A DNA stretch of 21,211 bases from Clostridia bacterium (GTDB lineage: Bacteria; Bacillota_A; Clostridia; Christensenellales; Aristaeellaceae), in contig JAFWQM010000070.1 of the NCBI GenBank assembly GCA_017509065.1, positions 1-21,211 of the forward strand, written 5' to 3'. The position numbers were made by a program, and so were the translations under genes. Each line of letters opens with the position of its first letter. Positions within the stretch are counted from its first letter, which is position 1. Positions 1 to 6,674 of the stretch are shown here, one piece after another. The notes beneath the pieces are model-generated. The model did no database searches, had not been told where the DNA came from, and was given only the letters and a program-made list of their open reading frames with translations.

Positions 1-363
1 CCCATCCTTGTCCCGGAACCGCAGCATTTCATTCTGCCATGTCATGACGATCTGCGGCGTGATGGCGCACATTTTCAGTCTGCCAAAGTAAGGGATCAAT
101 TTCGTCCGGATGATATGATCCTTCGTGCTCCAGGTATTTTCCTTCAGCCTTGTCTTCAGATCCTCGGTATAGTGCTCCACAAAGCTGGCGAAAGTCATAT
201 CCAGATCCGCCGTTACCTTGTTCATTTGCTCCCGTTCCCATGCCTGGGCTTCATGCTTGCTGGCAAACCCCCGCCGTGAGCTCTGCTTCTGCTCTCCCGT
301 CCAATCGGTGTAGCGATAGATCACCCGCCATGTGTTTGTCTTGTTGTCCCTATAGACACTCAT
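1..363 (-). CDS. int: Tyrosine-type site-specific integrase, N-terminal part (cut by window edge)
   Basis: The first 121 residues of a tyrosine recombinase are visible; the catalytic C-terminal part lies beyond base 1. The protein opens with MSVYRDNKTNTWRVIYRYTD, typical of the AP2-like arm-DNA-binding domain of Tn916/ICE integrases (about residues 1-50). A SAM-like core-binding domain follows, with the pattern TFASFVEHY, then ENTWSTKDHIIRTKLIPYFG and ITPQIVMTWQNEM (about residues 57-115). Such enzymes integrate and excise islands, ICEs and prophages. The start at base 363 lies inside the end of the upstream HTH gene, a 14-base overlap that implies translational coupling. Because the 3' end of int points away from guaA, either the element extends leftward or only a small remnant remains. 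The family is certain from the N-terminus; activity cannot be judged without the catalytic R-H-R-Y residues. Confidence 0.88.
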   Translation of the reverse strand, partial: MSVYRDNKTNTWRVIYRYTDWTGEQKQSSRRGFASKHEAQAWEREQMNKVTADLDMTFASFVEHYTEDLKTRLKENTWSTKDHIIRTKLIPYFGRLKMCAITPQIVMTWQNEMLRFRDKDG

Positions 364-589
364 CCCGCTGCGCCTCCTCTTCCGATGCTTTTCCCATGGT
401 GCGCTGAAGAAGATAATTCCGGCTGATCCGTCCGGCGATGGTGAGAAAGCCCTGGGCTTTCAGCTCCTGATTCAGCCGGTGGATGACCTTATAGGCGTGG
501 GAGGTTGAGATGTGCAGGAGCTGTGCCGCTTCCGGTGCGGTCAGAAAAGCGCTCCCATACCGCTTTATTTCACAATTCTCCAATTTCAT
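350..589 (-). CDS. Small helix-turn-helix protein, probable excisionase/directionality factor
   Basis: A 79-residue protein directly upstream of, and overlapping, the integrase. The segment FLTAPEAAQLLHISTSHAYK (about residues 16-35) reads as a winged-helix or MerR-type HTH, followed by a basic KVIHRLNQELKAQGFLTIAGR region. This resembles the small Xis/DUF3173-like proteins that precede integrases in Firmicutes elements. The start at 589 is chosen because AGGAG lies 7 bases upstream; an upstream ATG at 625 has no comparable site and would overlap the divergent promoter. The inferred role is to bend or bind the att region and bias Int toward excision. The exact family is not certain; it could be a simple transcriptional repressor. 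Confidence 0.65.
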   Translation of the reverse strand: MKLENCEIKRYGSAFLTAPEAAQLLHISTSHAYKVIHRLNQELKAQGFLTIAGRISRNYLLQRTMGKASEEEAQRDECL

Positions 590-590
590 A

Positions 591-619
591 TTGATTCTCC
601 TAAACAAATCTGTTATACT
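591..619 (+). promoter_or_regulatory. Sigma-A type promoter for the XRE regulator gene
   Basis: TTGATT (591-596), a 17-base spacer and TATACT (614-619) make a near-consensus promoter. It is placed so that transcription would begin around 626, just before the GAAAGGGGA ribosome binding site of the XRE gene. It lies between the divergent excisionase-like gene and the regulator. Confidence 0.7.
603..614. promoter_or_regulatory. Imperfect palindrome within the promoter spacer, possible operator
   Basis: AACAAATCTGTT matches its own reverse complement at 10 of 12 positions and sits between the -35 and -10 boxes. This is a natural place for an XRE-type autorepressor to bind, and binding here could also affect the divergent xis-int transcript. 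It rests on one weak dyad only. Confidence 0.3.
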
Positions 620-649
620 AAGCATATCTCATTGAAAGGGGACTTTCTC

Positions 650-1258
650 ATGGCCACTGGCGAGCGCATTCATCATTTCCGCAAGCGCATGAAGATGACG
701 CAGCGTTATTTGGGGCAGCTTCTGGGCTTCCCGGCCAATTCCGCCGATGTGCGCATGGCGCAGTATGAATCCGAGGACCGGAATCCGAAGGCCGATCTGA
801 CAGCACAGATGGCGCAAATCTTCGGTGTGTTGCCCCATGCCATATCGGTTCCGGATATTGATTCCTATGTTGGCCTCATGCACACGCTTTTCACCCTGGA
901 AGACCGATATGGCCTGTATGTGGAGGAATCCGAGGGCGACGTCTGCCTGCGGGTGAATCTTCGTGACAGCCAGCAGGCGGCTGAGCTGCACCGGATGCTG
1001 TACGAGTGGCAGGCAGCGGCCAATGCGCTGCGGAAGGGAGAGATCACCCAGGAAGCCTATGACCAGTGGCGCTATAATTTCCCCGATGGCGATACCTCCC
1101 GGCGGTGGGTGAAAGTTCCGTCCCAGGGCCTGATGGATGATCTGGTTGCCGGTCTCCAGGAGAATCCAGACAACGATCATAGCGCCGAGCGAAGCGAGGC
1201 TGAGGATGAGCATTCCGAAGGATTGCCATCCGAAACCCGCGCTTCCCGAAGGGAGTAG
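650..1258 (+). CDS. XRE-family helix-turn-helix transcriptional regulator
   Basis: A 202-residue protein with an N-terminal HTH_XRE domain (about residues 5-65): RIHHFRKRMKMTQRYLGQLLG, then the recognition-helix region VRMAQYESEDRNPKADLTAQ, then MAQIFGV. The remainder is a predicted alpha/beta region of unknown function followed by a charged, low-complexity tail rich in Glu and Ser. The start at 650 follows a GAAAGGGGA ribosome binding site, and a good promoter lies directly upstream. A longer reading frame open from 512 is rejected because it runs back through the divergent gene. Divergent placement next to xis and int is the usual arrangement for an element's lysogeny/immunity-like regulator, so it probably controls the element. 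Its ligand and targets are unknown. Confidence 0.8.
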   Translation: MATGERIHHFRKRMKMTQRYLGQLLGFPANSADVRMAQYESEDRNPKADLTAQMAQIFGVLPHAISVPDIDSYVGLMHTLFTLEDRYGLYVEESEGDVCLRVNLRDSQQAAELHRMLYEWQAAANALRKGEITQEAYDQWRYNFPDGDTSRRWVKVPSQGLMDDLVAGLQENPDNDHSAERSEAEDEHSEGLPSETRASRRE

Positions 1259-1310
1259 CGTGGGGCGTAACATGAGTGACACCTCCATCCTTCTGAAACT
1301 GCATAGAAAT

Positions 1311-1345
1311 AGGGCTAACTGATCTACACAAAATCAGTTAGCCCT
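1311..1345. terminator. Strong stem-loop between XRE gene and guaA, probable bidirectional terminator
   Basis: Perfect 13-bp arms AGGGCTAACTGAT (1311-1323) and ATCAGTTAGCCCT (1333-1345) enclose a 9-base loop. It is followed by CATTTTC on the plus strand and ATTTCTAT on the minus strand. It lies in the convergent gap between the XRE gene and guaA, where a two-way terminator is expected. The U tracts are short, so termination is likely but not certain. Confidence 0.6.
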
Positions 1346-1366
1346 CATTTTCAGAATGATGGATTT

Positions 1367-1386
1367 TTGTTGCCAAATTGTTGCCA
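1367..1386. repeat. Two direct repeats TTGTTGCCA with 11-bp period, candidate integrase arm sites
   Basis: TTGTTGCCA occurs at 1367-1375 and again at 1378-1386, so the copies are 11 bases apart, about one helical turn. The position is between the element's genes and the guaA 3' end. Short direct repeats phased with the helix near an element end are typical of sites bound by the AP2-like arm-binding domain of integrases. The assignment is inferred from position and spacing. Confidence 0.4.
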
Positions 1387-1403
1387 TGCAGGATTTTGAC
1401 CAC

Positions 1404-1434
1404 CCGGAAACCCTTATTTTATGCGGGTTTCCGG
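1404..1434 (-). terminator. Stem-loop just downstream of guaA, possible terminator
   Basis: Perfect 10-bp arms CCGGAAACCC (1404-1413) and GGGTTTCCGG (1425-1434) with an 11-base AT-rich loop start 11 bases beyond the guaA stop codon. There is no U tract on the minus strand after the stem, so it may be a weak terminator, an mRNA 3'-end stabiliser, or part of the integration site. Confidence 0.45.
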
Positions 1435-1444
1435 ATTTCAGCCT

Positions 1445-2989
1445 TTATTCCCACTCGATGGAGGCGGGCGGCTTCGTCGTCACGTCCAGGACCACGCGGC
1501 TGGCGTGGGGCACCTCGTTGACGATGCGGGAGGAAACTGTGGCAATCAGGTCATAGGGCAGGCGGGCCCAATCGGCGGTCATGAAATCGTCGGTGGTGAC
1601 GGCACGGAGGGCGATGGTGTAATCGTAGGTGCGCTCGTCGCCCATGACGCCCACGCTGTGCACGCCAGTGAGAACGGTGAAATACTGGTTTACCTGGCGG
1701 TCAAGGCCCTCTTTGGCGATTTCCTCCCGGAAGATGGCGTCGCTTTCCCGCACGATCTCCACCTTTTCCTTCGTGACCTCACCGATCACGCGGATGGCCA
1801 GGCCGGGGCCGGGAAAAGGCTGCCGCCAGACCAGTTCCTTTGGCAGGCCCAGCGCTTCGCCTAAGGCGCGTACTTCATCCTTGAACAGCATCCGCAGGGG
1901 TTCGATCAGTTCCGTAAAGCCCAGTTCTTTGGGCAGTCCCCCCACGTTGTGGTGGCTTTTGATGACAGCAGCGTTTGTGCCCTGGCCGCTTTCGATCACG
2001 TCGGGGTAAATGGTGCCTTGGGCGAAATAGTCCAGCCTGCCCAGCTTTGCCGCTTCCTCCCGGAAGACCTCGATGAAGTCCCGGCCGATGATGTGTCGCT
2101 TTTGCTCGGGGTCGGAGACGCCTTTCAGGTCAGCAAAGAACTTTTCCGAAGCGTCCGCGCGGACGAAACGCACGGGGAACAGATGGCTGAACACATGACA
2201 CACCTGGTCGCTCTCGCCCTTGCGCAGCAGGCCGTGGTCGACAAAGACGCAGGTGAGGCGTTTGCCGATGGCGCGGTAAATCAGCGCCGCGGCCACCGAG
2301 GAATCCACCCCGCCGCTGAGGGCCAGCAGTACCGTTCCGCTATCACCAACCACTTCTCTGATTTGTTTCACGGCGCTTTCCGCGTAGGCGTCCATGGTCC
2401 AGTCGCCGGTACAGCCGCAAATACCGTACAGGAAATTGTGAAGCAGTTGCTTTCCTTCGTCCGTGTGGGTCACTTCGGGATGGAACTGCACGCCGTAGAT
2501 TTTTCTTTCTTCGTTCGCCATGGCGGCGATGGGGCAGTTGTCCGTTTCTGCGATGGGATGGAAGCTGGGCGGGCAGGCGCACACCTGCCAGGTATGGCTC
2601 ATCCAGCAGGCGGAGGCGTCCTTCATTCCGGATAGAAGTCCCGCCTGTTCTTTCATGCGTACCGTGACGCGCCCGTATTCCCGCTCTTTGGCTTTTTCCA
2701 CCCTGCCGCCCAGCAGGTTGGCGGTCAATTGCATTCCATAGCAGATGCCCAGCACGGGCACGCCCAGGGCATAAATCGCCGGGTCGCAGTGCGGCGCATC
2801 CGGGTCGTTCACGCTGGACGGCCCGCCGGAAAGAATGACGCCCACAGGCCCACGCGCTTTGATTTCTTCCGCGGAAAAATGCCAGGGCACAACTTCCGAA
2901 TACACGTGGTTTTCCCGCACCCGCCGGGCGATCAATTGGGTATACTGCCCGCCGAAATCCAGAATGATGATTTTCTGATGGTCTGGCAT
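1445..2989 (-). CDS. guaA: GMP synthase (glutamine-hydrolysing)
   Basis: Amidates XMP to GMP with glutamine and ATP, the last step of guanine nucleotide synthesis in the cytosol. The 514-residue protein has the family's usual length. The class I glutamine amidotransferase domain comes first: [18 protein letters not shown], the oxyanion-region SGGPSSV, nucleophile Cys83 in GICYGMQ, and His170/Glu172 in VQFHPEV. The ATP-pyrophosphatase P-loop LSGGVDSS is at about residues 224-231 and the dimerisation domain is C-terminal, ending SIEWE. The start at 2989 has AGGAGG 8 bases upstream; the frame open to 3088 is only an extension. One oddity is that the usual MSHGD/MSHTD motif reads MSHTW (130-134). 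The gene follows the accessory genes on the same strand after 47 bases. No purine riboswitch is seen. Its 3' end borders the mobile element. Confidence 0.97.
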   Translation of the reverse strand: MPDHQKIIILDFGGQYTQLIARRVRENHVYSEVVPWHFSAEEIKARGPVGVILSGGPSSVNDPDAPHCDPAIYALGVPVLGICYGMQLTANLLGGRVEKAKEREYGRVTVRMKEQAGLLSGMKDASACWMSHTWQVCACPPSFHPIAETDNCPIAAMANEERKIYGVQFHPEVTHTDEGKQLLHNFLYGICGCTGDWTMDAYAESAVKQIREVVGDSGTVLLALSGGVDSSVAAALIYRAIGKRLTCVFVDHGLLRKGESDQVCHVFSHLFPVRFVRADASEKFFADLKGVSDPEQKRHIIGRDFIEVFREEAAKLGRLDYFAQGTIYPDVIESGQGTNAAVIKSHHNVGGLPKELGFTELIEPLRMLFKDEVRALGEALGLPKELVWRQPFPGPGLAIRVIGEVTKEKVEIVRESDAIFREEIAKEGLDRQVNQYFTVLTGVHSVGVMGDERTYDYTIALRAVTTDDFMTADWARLPYDLIATVSSRIVNEVPHASRVVLDVTTKPPASIEWE

Positions 2990-3036
2990 CAGGACGCCTC
3001 CTTCGACGCATTGCGAATGAATTGAAAAACTGGAAT

Positions 3037-3669
3037 TTATGCAGTTGGCGAAATGCTTTTCAGGTGAAAAATCCATTCTGATAAGCACTCTCGCTTCAAT
3101 TCCCGTAAGGCTTTCGTATAAATCCGGAATGCTTCCGGGTCTGTTTGCTCCAGGAAGCGTAAAGCTTTTTTCGGGCCATAATAATGCAGGCCTTTTACAT
3201 CAAAGTATATTTCCAGACTGTCAAACAGTACCCAATGCCAACGATAGTAGCCTTCGGCATCCTCTCGCATTGTCCGGGACAGCATCTTTTCGCACCAACG
3301 GATTTCCTTCTGAACCTCTTCAACAGTCTTTTGCGGTATATGCGCAATATAATCAAGAACCTGCTTTTGCAAGCGCGCAGCGACTCCGTTCGCGTCCAAA
3401 ATGATTTTTCCGTCCCAGACTTGTATAAACTCTTTCGGATCAAATTCTGACTGAAATGTTTCCGGTGGATAAATAAATACATCAAGGACAATGCCGTCAA
3501 TCACAGATGAATCGTGCATTCTTCCCTTGTCTGCAATGACAAGCGCATCGAAATCGCTGTTTTTGTTTGCAGTTCCGTCAGCATATGAACCATAGACAAT
3601 CATCGCAACCGGTTGATATGTCTCTTTCAGGTAGGCAAGAATCTTATCCGTAATCTCTATGTCGTTCAT
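3037..3669 (-). CDS. Nucleotidyltransferase-fold protein (MNT/KNTase-like)
   Basis: A 210-residue member of the polymerase-beta nucleotidyltransferase superfamily. The signature [19 protein letters not shown] gives Gly27-Ser28 and the metal-binding pair Asp39/Asp41; the third carboxylate is Asp63 in IVLDVFIYP. All catalytic residues are therefore present. The C-terminal half (about 105-205) is helical and rich in charged and aromatic residues, as in the substrate-binding half of stand-alone KNTase-like proteins. Known relatives adenylylate aminoglycosides, proteins or toxins; the substrate cannot be told from sequence. GGGAG lies 8 bases before the ATG at 3669. The gene is 16 bases downstream of the pyrophosphatase-like gene and visibly AT-richer than guaA and asnB, consistent with an acquired insertion. 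No HEPN partner is adjacent, so a toxin-antitoxin call is not supported. Confidence 0.8.
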   Translation of the reverse strand: MNDIEITDKILAYLKETYQPVAMIVYGSYADGTANKNSDFDALVIADKGRMHDSSVIDGIVLDVFIYPPETFQSEFDPKEFIQVWDGKIILDANGVAARLQKQVLDYIAHIPQKTVEEVQKEIRWCEKMLSRTMREDAEGYYRWHWVLFDSLEIYFDVKGLHYYGPKKALRFLEQTDPEAFRIYTKALRELKRECLSEWIFHLKSISPTA

Positions 3670-3685
3670 CTCTGAAACTCCCGAT

Positions 3686-4033
3686 TTACCGACGTATCAG
3701 AACGCCTTTCATATACTGCGTTTCATTATGCGTTTTATATACTTCCATCTTTTCCTCTTCTGTACAGCCAATCAGGATCTTGATCTCGGAGTCCCGCTTT
3801 ATCAAATCGACAATACACATGACGGCATCGACTGTTTTCTTGCCGCTCCCTACCCATACGTCAATTCCCGCTCCATCCATAGACGAAGTATCTCTCAGGT
3901 AACCGTAGTCAACCCGATATATGAAACTTGGAAACCTGGGATGGGCAGACCCTTTTGGCCTGTCGATTACAATTTCGGAAGTGTTCACCAACTCATCCAG
4001 TGCATTCCAGAAATCCTCATGATAATCATTCAC
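3686..4033 (-). CDS. Small inorganic pyrophosphatase-like protein
   Basis: A 115-residue protein with a degenerate family I pyrophosphatase pattern: IVIDRPKGSAHPRFP (21-35), VDYGY (41-45), then MDGAGIDVW (52-60) where classic enzymes have DGDPxD. The first and last metal-binding aspartates of that motif are kept (Asp53, Asp58) but the middle one is Ala. The region RDSEIKILIGC (80-90) replaces the later acidic loop. It is much shorter than the usual 165-220 residue enzymes, so pyrophosphate hydrolysis is possible but not assured; the C-terminus NETQYMKGVLIRR is distinctive. The GTG start at 4033 is chosen over an in-frame TTG at 4051 because GGAGGG lies 7 bases upstream of the GTG and would overlap the TTG start. 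It sits in the AT-rich insert between asnB and guaA. Confidence 0.65.
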   Translation of the reverse strand: MNDYHEDFWNALDELVNTSEIVIDRPKGSAHPRFPSFIYRVDYGYLRDTSSMDGAGIDVWVGSGKKTVDAVMCIVDLIKRDSEIKILIGCTEEEKMEVYKTHNETQYMKGVLIRR

Positions 4034-4076
4034 CTTTTTTCCCTCCGACAAACTTCGATTTTACCCGTTGTTTCAA
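4026..4076 (-). CDS. Possible 16-residue leader peptide overlapping the pyrophosphatase-like start
   Basis: TTG at 4074-4076 opens MKQRVKSKFVGGKKGE and stops at 4026-4028, overlapping the GTG start of the next gene out of frame. AAAGGAGGTGG, a full match to the 16S anti-Shine-Dalgarno region, lies upstream at about 4086-4096 but 13 bases away, longer than ideal; GGGAG is nearer. If translated, the very basic peptide would couple translation to the downstream gene. It may equally be a chance frame within the repeat. Confidence 0.2.
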   Translation of the reverse strand: MKQRVKSKFVGGKKGE

Positions 4077-4169
4077 CCGCTCCCTTCCACCTCCTTTGGT
4101 TCTTTCCCGCGCTCCGAGAAAGTACACGTCCCCTCTCCGTCACACCCCGCTGGTCACGAAGCTGCAAAG
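4034..4169 (-). repeat. Repeat copy B: decayed asnB tail plus palindrome and leader
   Basis: Bases 4098-4153 match 5028-5084 at about 50 of 57 aligned positions, with one gap. The upper part (4140-4169) reads LCSFVTSGV-stop, clearly a decayed version of the asnB C-terminus [13 protein letters not shown]. The palindrome that follows is imperfect here. Weaker similarity continues toward the next gene: GGGTAAAATC then GAAGTTTG in B, against CGGTATAATT then TGAACTTTG in A. The copy ends in the ribosome binding site of the pyrophosphatase-like gene. Confidence 0.7.
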
Positions 4170-4185
4170 CGTTCGTCTGTTACAG

Positions 4186-4959
4186 TCAATCGTCAGTTTC
4201 TTTCCAGAGCCGAGACAGAGAAAGATTCATTTGTTTCAAATCATCCAACGTGTATTCCCGGTTAAAGGGTCCCCAATCAACAGGATGGCTTTGCAGCCGT
4301 TCCACTTCAGATTTTACCCTGGGTACGAACGTAAAAGCGGACCACTTATAAGAATGATTGGTGAAGCCCAACTGCTTTACGCCTACAGCGCTTTGGTAAA
4401 AATCAAAAACGCGATGATCGAGCAGCCGCACATCCTGCAGGGAATGATCAATCAATTTGGCAACGAAATAATCGATGCTGTTTTCGTTCCGAAAATAACC
4501 CAGTAAAAAGATGCATTCGGATTCATTATCTATTTCCATGCGAGCAAATACAGTTTTTTGTCCATGCTCAAATAAACGGAGGACGGGCTGATAATCCGCT
4601 GTTGAATAGACAGACAGGCGGCTGTTGAGTTCATCCCCTTTTCTACCCTCAATATGATACAGATATCGCCCATCGGAGGAAAAACAAGGTATGCGATCTC
4701 CTTGCGTATCGTTTACGGCAGAAACCCGGTATTTTTTCATCAGCCTCAGTTCAGAAAGAGAATAGATTGCCATTACACCGGTATTGCTGAATACTGCGGC
4801 AACATCACCATCCGGATGCAGCGCGGGGTAATAAGCATAGGTCATATCCTTGAACTTCGCCAATTCATTGCCCATTGCGTCCAGCACATACACAGTCTGG
4901 CCGGTACAGCCAATCTGGTATCGTTCATTAGCAATCAATGATACGAAAGGCTTTCTCAT
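4186..4959 (-). CDS. Beta-propeller-like protein of unknown function
   Basis: A 257-residue protein with no recognised family name. Repeated strand-turn units of WD40/YVTN type are visible: TVYVLDAMGNELAKF (about 19-33), YPALHPDGDVAAVFSNTG (44-61), PCFSSDGRYLYHIEG (90-104), then RLSVYSTADYQPVLRLFEHG and a CIFLLGYF segment. That is enough for part of a propeller, fewer blades than a full ring. There is no signal peptide or membrane segment, so it is probably cytosolic. The ATG at 4959 has GGAGAG 7 bases upstream; the longer frame to 4998 lacks a site. The gene lies between two copies of the asnB-tail repeat and is AT-richer than asnB, which suggests insertion as a unit. A scaffold or sensor role is only a guess. 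Confidence 0.6.
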   Translation of the reverse strand: MRKPFVSLIANERYQIGCTGQTVYVLDAMGNELAKFKDMTYAYYPALHPDGDVAAVFSNTGVMAIYSLSELRLMKKYRVSAVNDTQGDRIPCFSSDGRYLYHIEGRKGDELNSRLSVYSTADYQPVLRLFEHGQKTVFARMEIDNESECIFLLGYFRNENSIDYFVAKLIDHSLQDVRLLDHRVFDFYQSAVGVKQLGFTNHSYKWSAFTFVPRVKSEVERLQSHPVDWGPFNREYTLDDLKQMNLSLSRLWKETDD

Positions 4960-5005
4960 TTTTTCTCTCTCCGAAAAAAAGTCTGAATTGTTCACCAAAG
5001 TTCAA

Positions 5006-5011
5006 ATTATA
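5006..5011 (-). promoter_or_regulatory. Possible -10 element for the propeller gene
   Basis: TATAAT on the minus strand lies 46 bases before the propeller ATG and just after the asnB palindrome. No good -35 is found at 17 bases (AAGTAC), so a promoter is plausible but weak. Confidence 0.3.
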
Positions 5012-5028
5012 CCGATATGCCTTCTATG

Positions 5029-5055
5029 GTACTTTCCCGGGCTCCGGGAAAGTAC
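5029..5055 (-). terminator. Perfect palindrome after asnB, probable terminator or 3'-end hairpin
   Basis: Arms GTACTTTCCCGG (5029-5040) and CCGGGAAAGTAC (5044-5055) pair over 12 bases around a 3-base loop, beginning 15 bases after the asnB stop codon. No U tract follows on the minus strand, so this may be a Rho-independent terminator of weak type, a stabilising hairpin, or the dyad core of a mobile repeat. Confidence 0.5.
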
Positions 5056-5070
5056 ACGTTCTCTTCTCCG

Positions 5071-6651
5071 TTACACCCCGCTGGCGCCGTAGTTGCTCAG
5101 CACCCGTGCGGAGGGGTCGTCCACGTCGCAGCCAGGCCAGGTCTTGTTGGGCATCCAGAAATCGGGGATCATGCGGGCCTGACCGGGGTAGAACTGCTCG
5201 AACAGCTCGCGGTAGAGCAGGCTTTCCTTGGTGAAGGGGCGGCAGTAATCATATTTCGACGCTTTCTCCGCAAATTCCTTGTCGGTATAGGTTTTTTCGG
5301 CCAGGGCTTTCAGGTCGTTGACCATGGAGTGACCTACAGCGTCGGAGAAAGCCGCCTTCTGCCGCCAGAGAATTTCGTCGGGGAGGATGTGATCTTCGGC
5401 AAAGGCTTTGCGGATGAGGTATTTGCCCATGTTGTGGGTGTTCATTTTCAGTTCCGGGTCCACGCTCATGGCGTAGCGCACGAATTTAAGGTCGCCGAAG
5501 GGCACGCGGGCTTCCAGGGAGTTGACGGAAATGCAGCGGTCAGCCCGGAGTACGTCGTACACGTGCAGCTCCCGGATACGTTTCTCCGCTTCCTCCTGGA
5601 ACGCGGCGGCGTTGGGAGCAAAGTCCGTATACTTGTATCCGAATAATTCATCGGAAATTTCGCCGGTCAGCAGCACGCGCACATCCGTGTGTTCATGAAT
5701 CCATTTGCACACCAGGTACATGCCGATGGACGCGCGGATGGTGGTGATGTCCCAGGTGCCCAGCAGCTCTACCACCGTGGGCAGGGCTTCGATCACGTCC
5801 TTTTCGGAAATGATGACCTCCGTGTGGTCGCTGCCGATGTAGTCCGCCACCATCCGGGCGTATTTCAGGTCGATGGCGTCAATGTCCATGCCAATGGCAA
5901 AGGTGCGGATGGGATGCGGCAGCATCTTCTGGGCGATGGCGCAGACCAGGGAGGAGTCCAATCCGCCGGAAAGCAGGAAGCCCACCGGCGCGTCGGCGTC
6001 CAAGCGCTTTTCCACCCCGTCCATAAGCAGACGGCGGAGCTTCGCACAGACCTCTTCCTCGGTTTTCATGGTGAAGTAGCCCACGTAAGCGGGGTCGGCG
6101 TATTGGAAGAACTGCCCGTCCATCCAGTAATGGCCCGGCGGGAAGGGCAGGATGGTTTCGCACAGGCCCATCAGGTTCTTGGGCTCGCTGGCGAAGGCCC
6201 ATTCCCCGTCGGAAAGCCTGCCGTAATACAGGGGCCGGATGCCGATGGGGTCCCGGGCGGCGATGAGCTTCCGGGCGGTTCCGTCCCAGAGCAACAGGGC
6301 AAATTCCGCGTCCAGGGTCTTGAACATTTCAATGCCGTATTCGTGGTACAGCGGCAGAAGAATTTCGCAGTCGGAATGGCTGTGCAGCTCGTATTTGGCA
6401 AGCAGCCTGTCCCGCAGCGGCCGGAAGCCGTACAGCTCGCCGTTGCAGACCACGGCGTCCCCGTTCATATAGAAGGGCTGCATGCCCCGGTCATCCAGGC
6501 CCATGATGGCCAGGCGATGGAAGCCCAGGTAGCCGCAGGGGATTTTCTCAAACCGGCTCATGTCCGGGCCGCGGGAAACGGTTCTGTCAAAGCAGGCTTT
6601 CAGGGTCTCCACGGGAATCTGTTTGCTGGTCACGCCGAAAATGGAACACAT
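5071..6651 (-). CDS. asnB: Asparagine synthase B (glutamine-hydrolysing)
   Basis: Makes asparagine from aspartate, ATP and glutamine. The 526-residue protein resembles the E. coli AsnB type. The start at 6651 is fixed by MCSIFGV: Cys2 must become the N-terminal nucleophile, and GGAGG lies 8 bases upstream. An ATG 9 bases earlier overlaps that site and would bury the Cys. Class II amidotransferase residues are present: RGPD (27-30), HRLAIMG (45-51), CNGELYG (69-75), SDCE (93-96). The synthetase domain has the ATP-pyrophosphatase loop LSGGLDSS (227-234), then [25 protein letters not shown] and [12 protein letters not shown]. The C-terminus [14 protein letters not shown] is the segment duplicated downstream of the propeller gene. 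It is transcribed from its own promoter through a T-box leader, divergently from glnA. Confidence 0.96.
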   Translation of the reverse strand: MCSIFGVTSKQIPVETLKACFDRTVSRGPDMSRFEKIPCGYLGFHRLAIMGLDDRGMQPFYMNGDAVVCNGELYGFRPLRDRLLAKYELHSHSDCEILLPLYHEYGIEMFKTLDAEFALLLWDGTARKLIAARDPIGIRPLYYGRLSDGEWAFASEPKNLMGLCETILPFPPGHYWMDGQFFQYADPAYVGYFTMKTEEEVCAKLRRLLMDGVEKRLDADAPVGFLLSGGLDSSLVCAIAQKMLPHPIRTFAIGMDIDAIDLKYARMVADYIGSDHTEVIISEKDVIEALPTVVELLGTWDITTIRASIGMYLVCKWIHEHTDVRVLLTGEISDELFGYKYTDFAPNAAAFQEEAEKRIRELHVYDVLRADRCISVNSLEARVPFGDLKFVRYAMSVDPELKMNTHNMGKYLIRKAFAEDHILPDEILWRQKAAFSDAVGHSMVNDLKALAEKTYTDKEFAEKASKYDYCRPFTKESLLYRELFEQFYPGQARMIPDFWMPNKTWPGCDVDDPSARVLSNYGASGV

Positions 6652-6674
6652 AAAAAGCACCTCCGTTTATTGTG

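Larger units (their letters stand above)
4985..5100 (-). repeat. Repeat copy A: asnB 3' end, palindrome and leader of the propeller gene
   Basis: This copy includes the real last ten codons of asnB (5071-5100), the perfect palindrome at 5029-5055 and about 40 bases running into the propeller gene's leader. It is the better-preserved partner of the copy at 4034-4169 and lies in the same orientation, so the propeller gene is bracketed by direct repeats. Confidence 0.65.

Noticed and set aside
512..649. N-terminal extension of the XRE frame back to 512
   Set aside because: It would run through the start of the divergent excisionase-like gene and the promoter at 591-619; the ATG at 650 has a proper ribosome binding site and begins at the HTH domain.
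1272..1322. 16-codon frame MSDTSILLKLHRNRAN after the XRE gene
   Set aside because: It has no convincing ribosome binding site and its stop lies inside the arm of the 1311-1345 stem-loop, so it is most likely chance.
3037..4033. Toxin-antitoxin (MNT/HEPN) reading of the nucleotidyltransferase
   Set aside because: No adjacent HEPN protein with an RX4-6H motif is present; the neighbour is pyrophosphatase-like.
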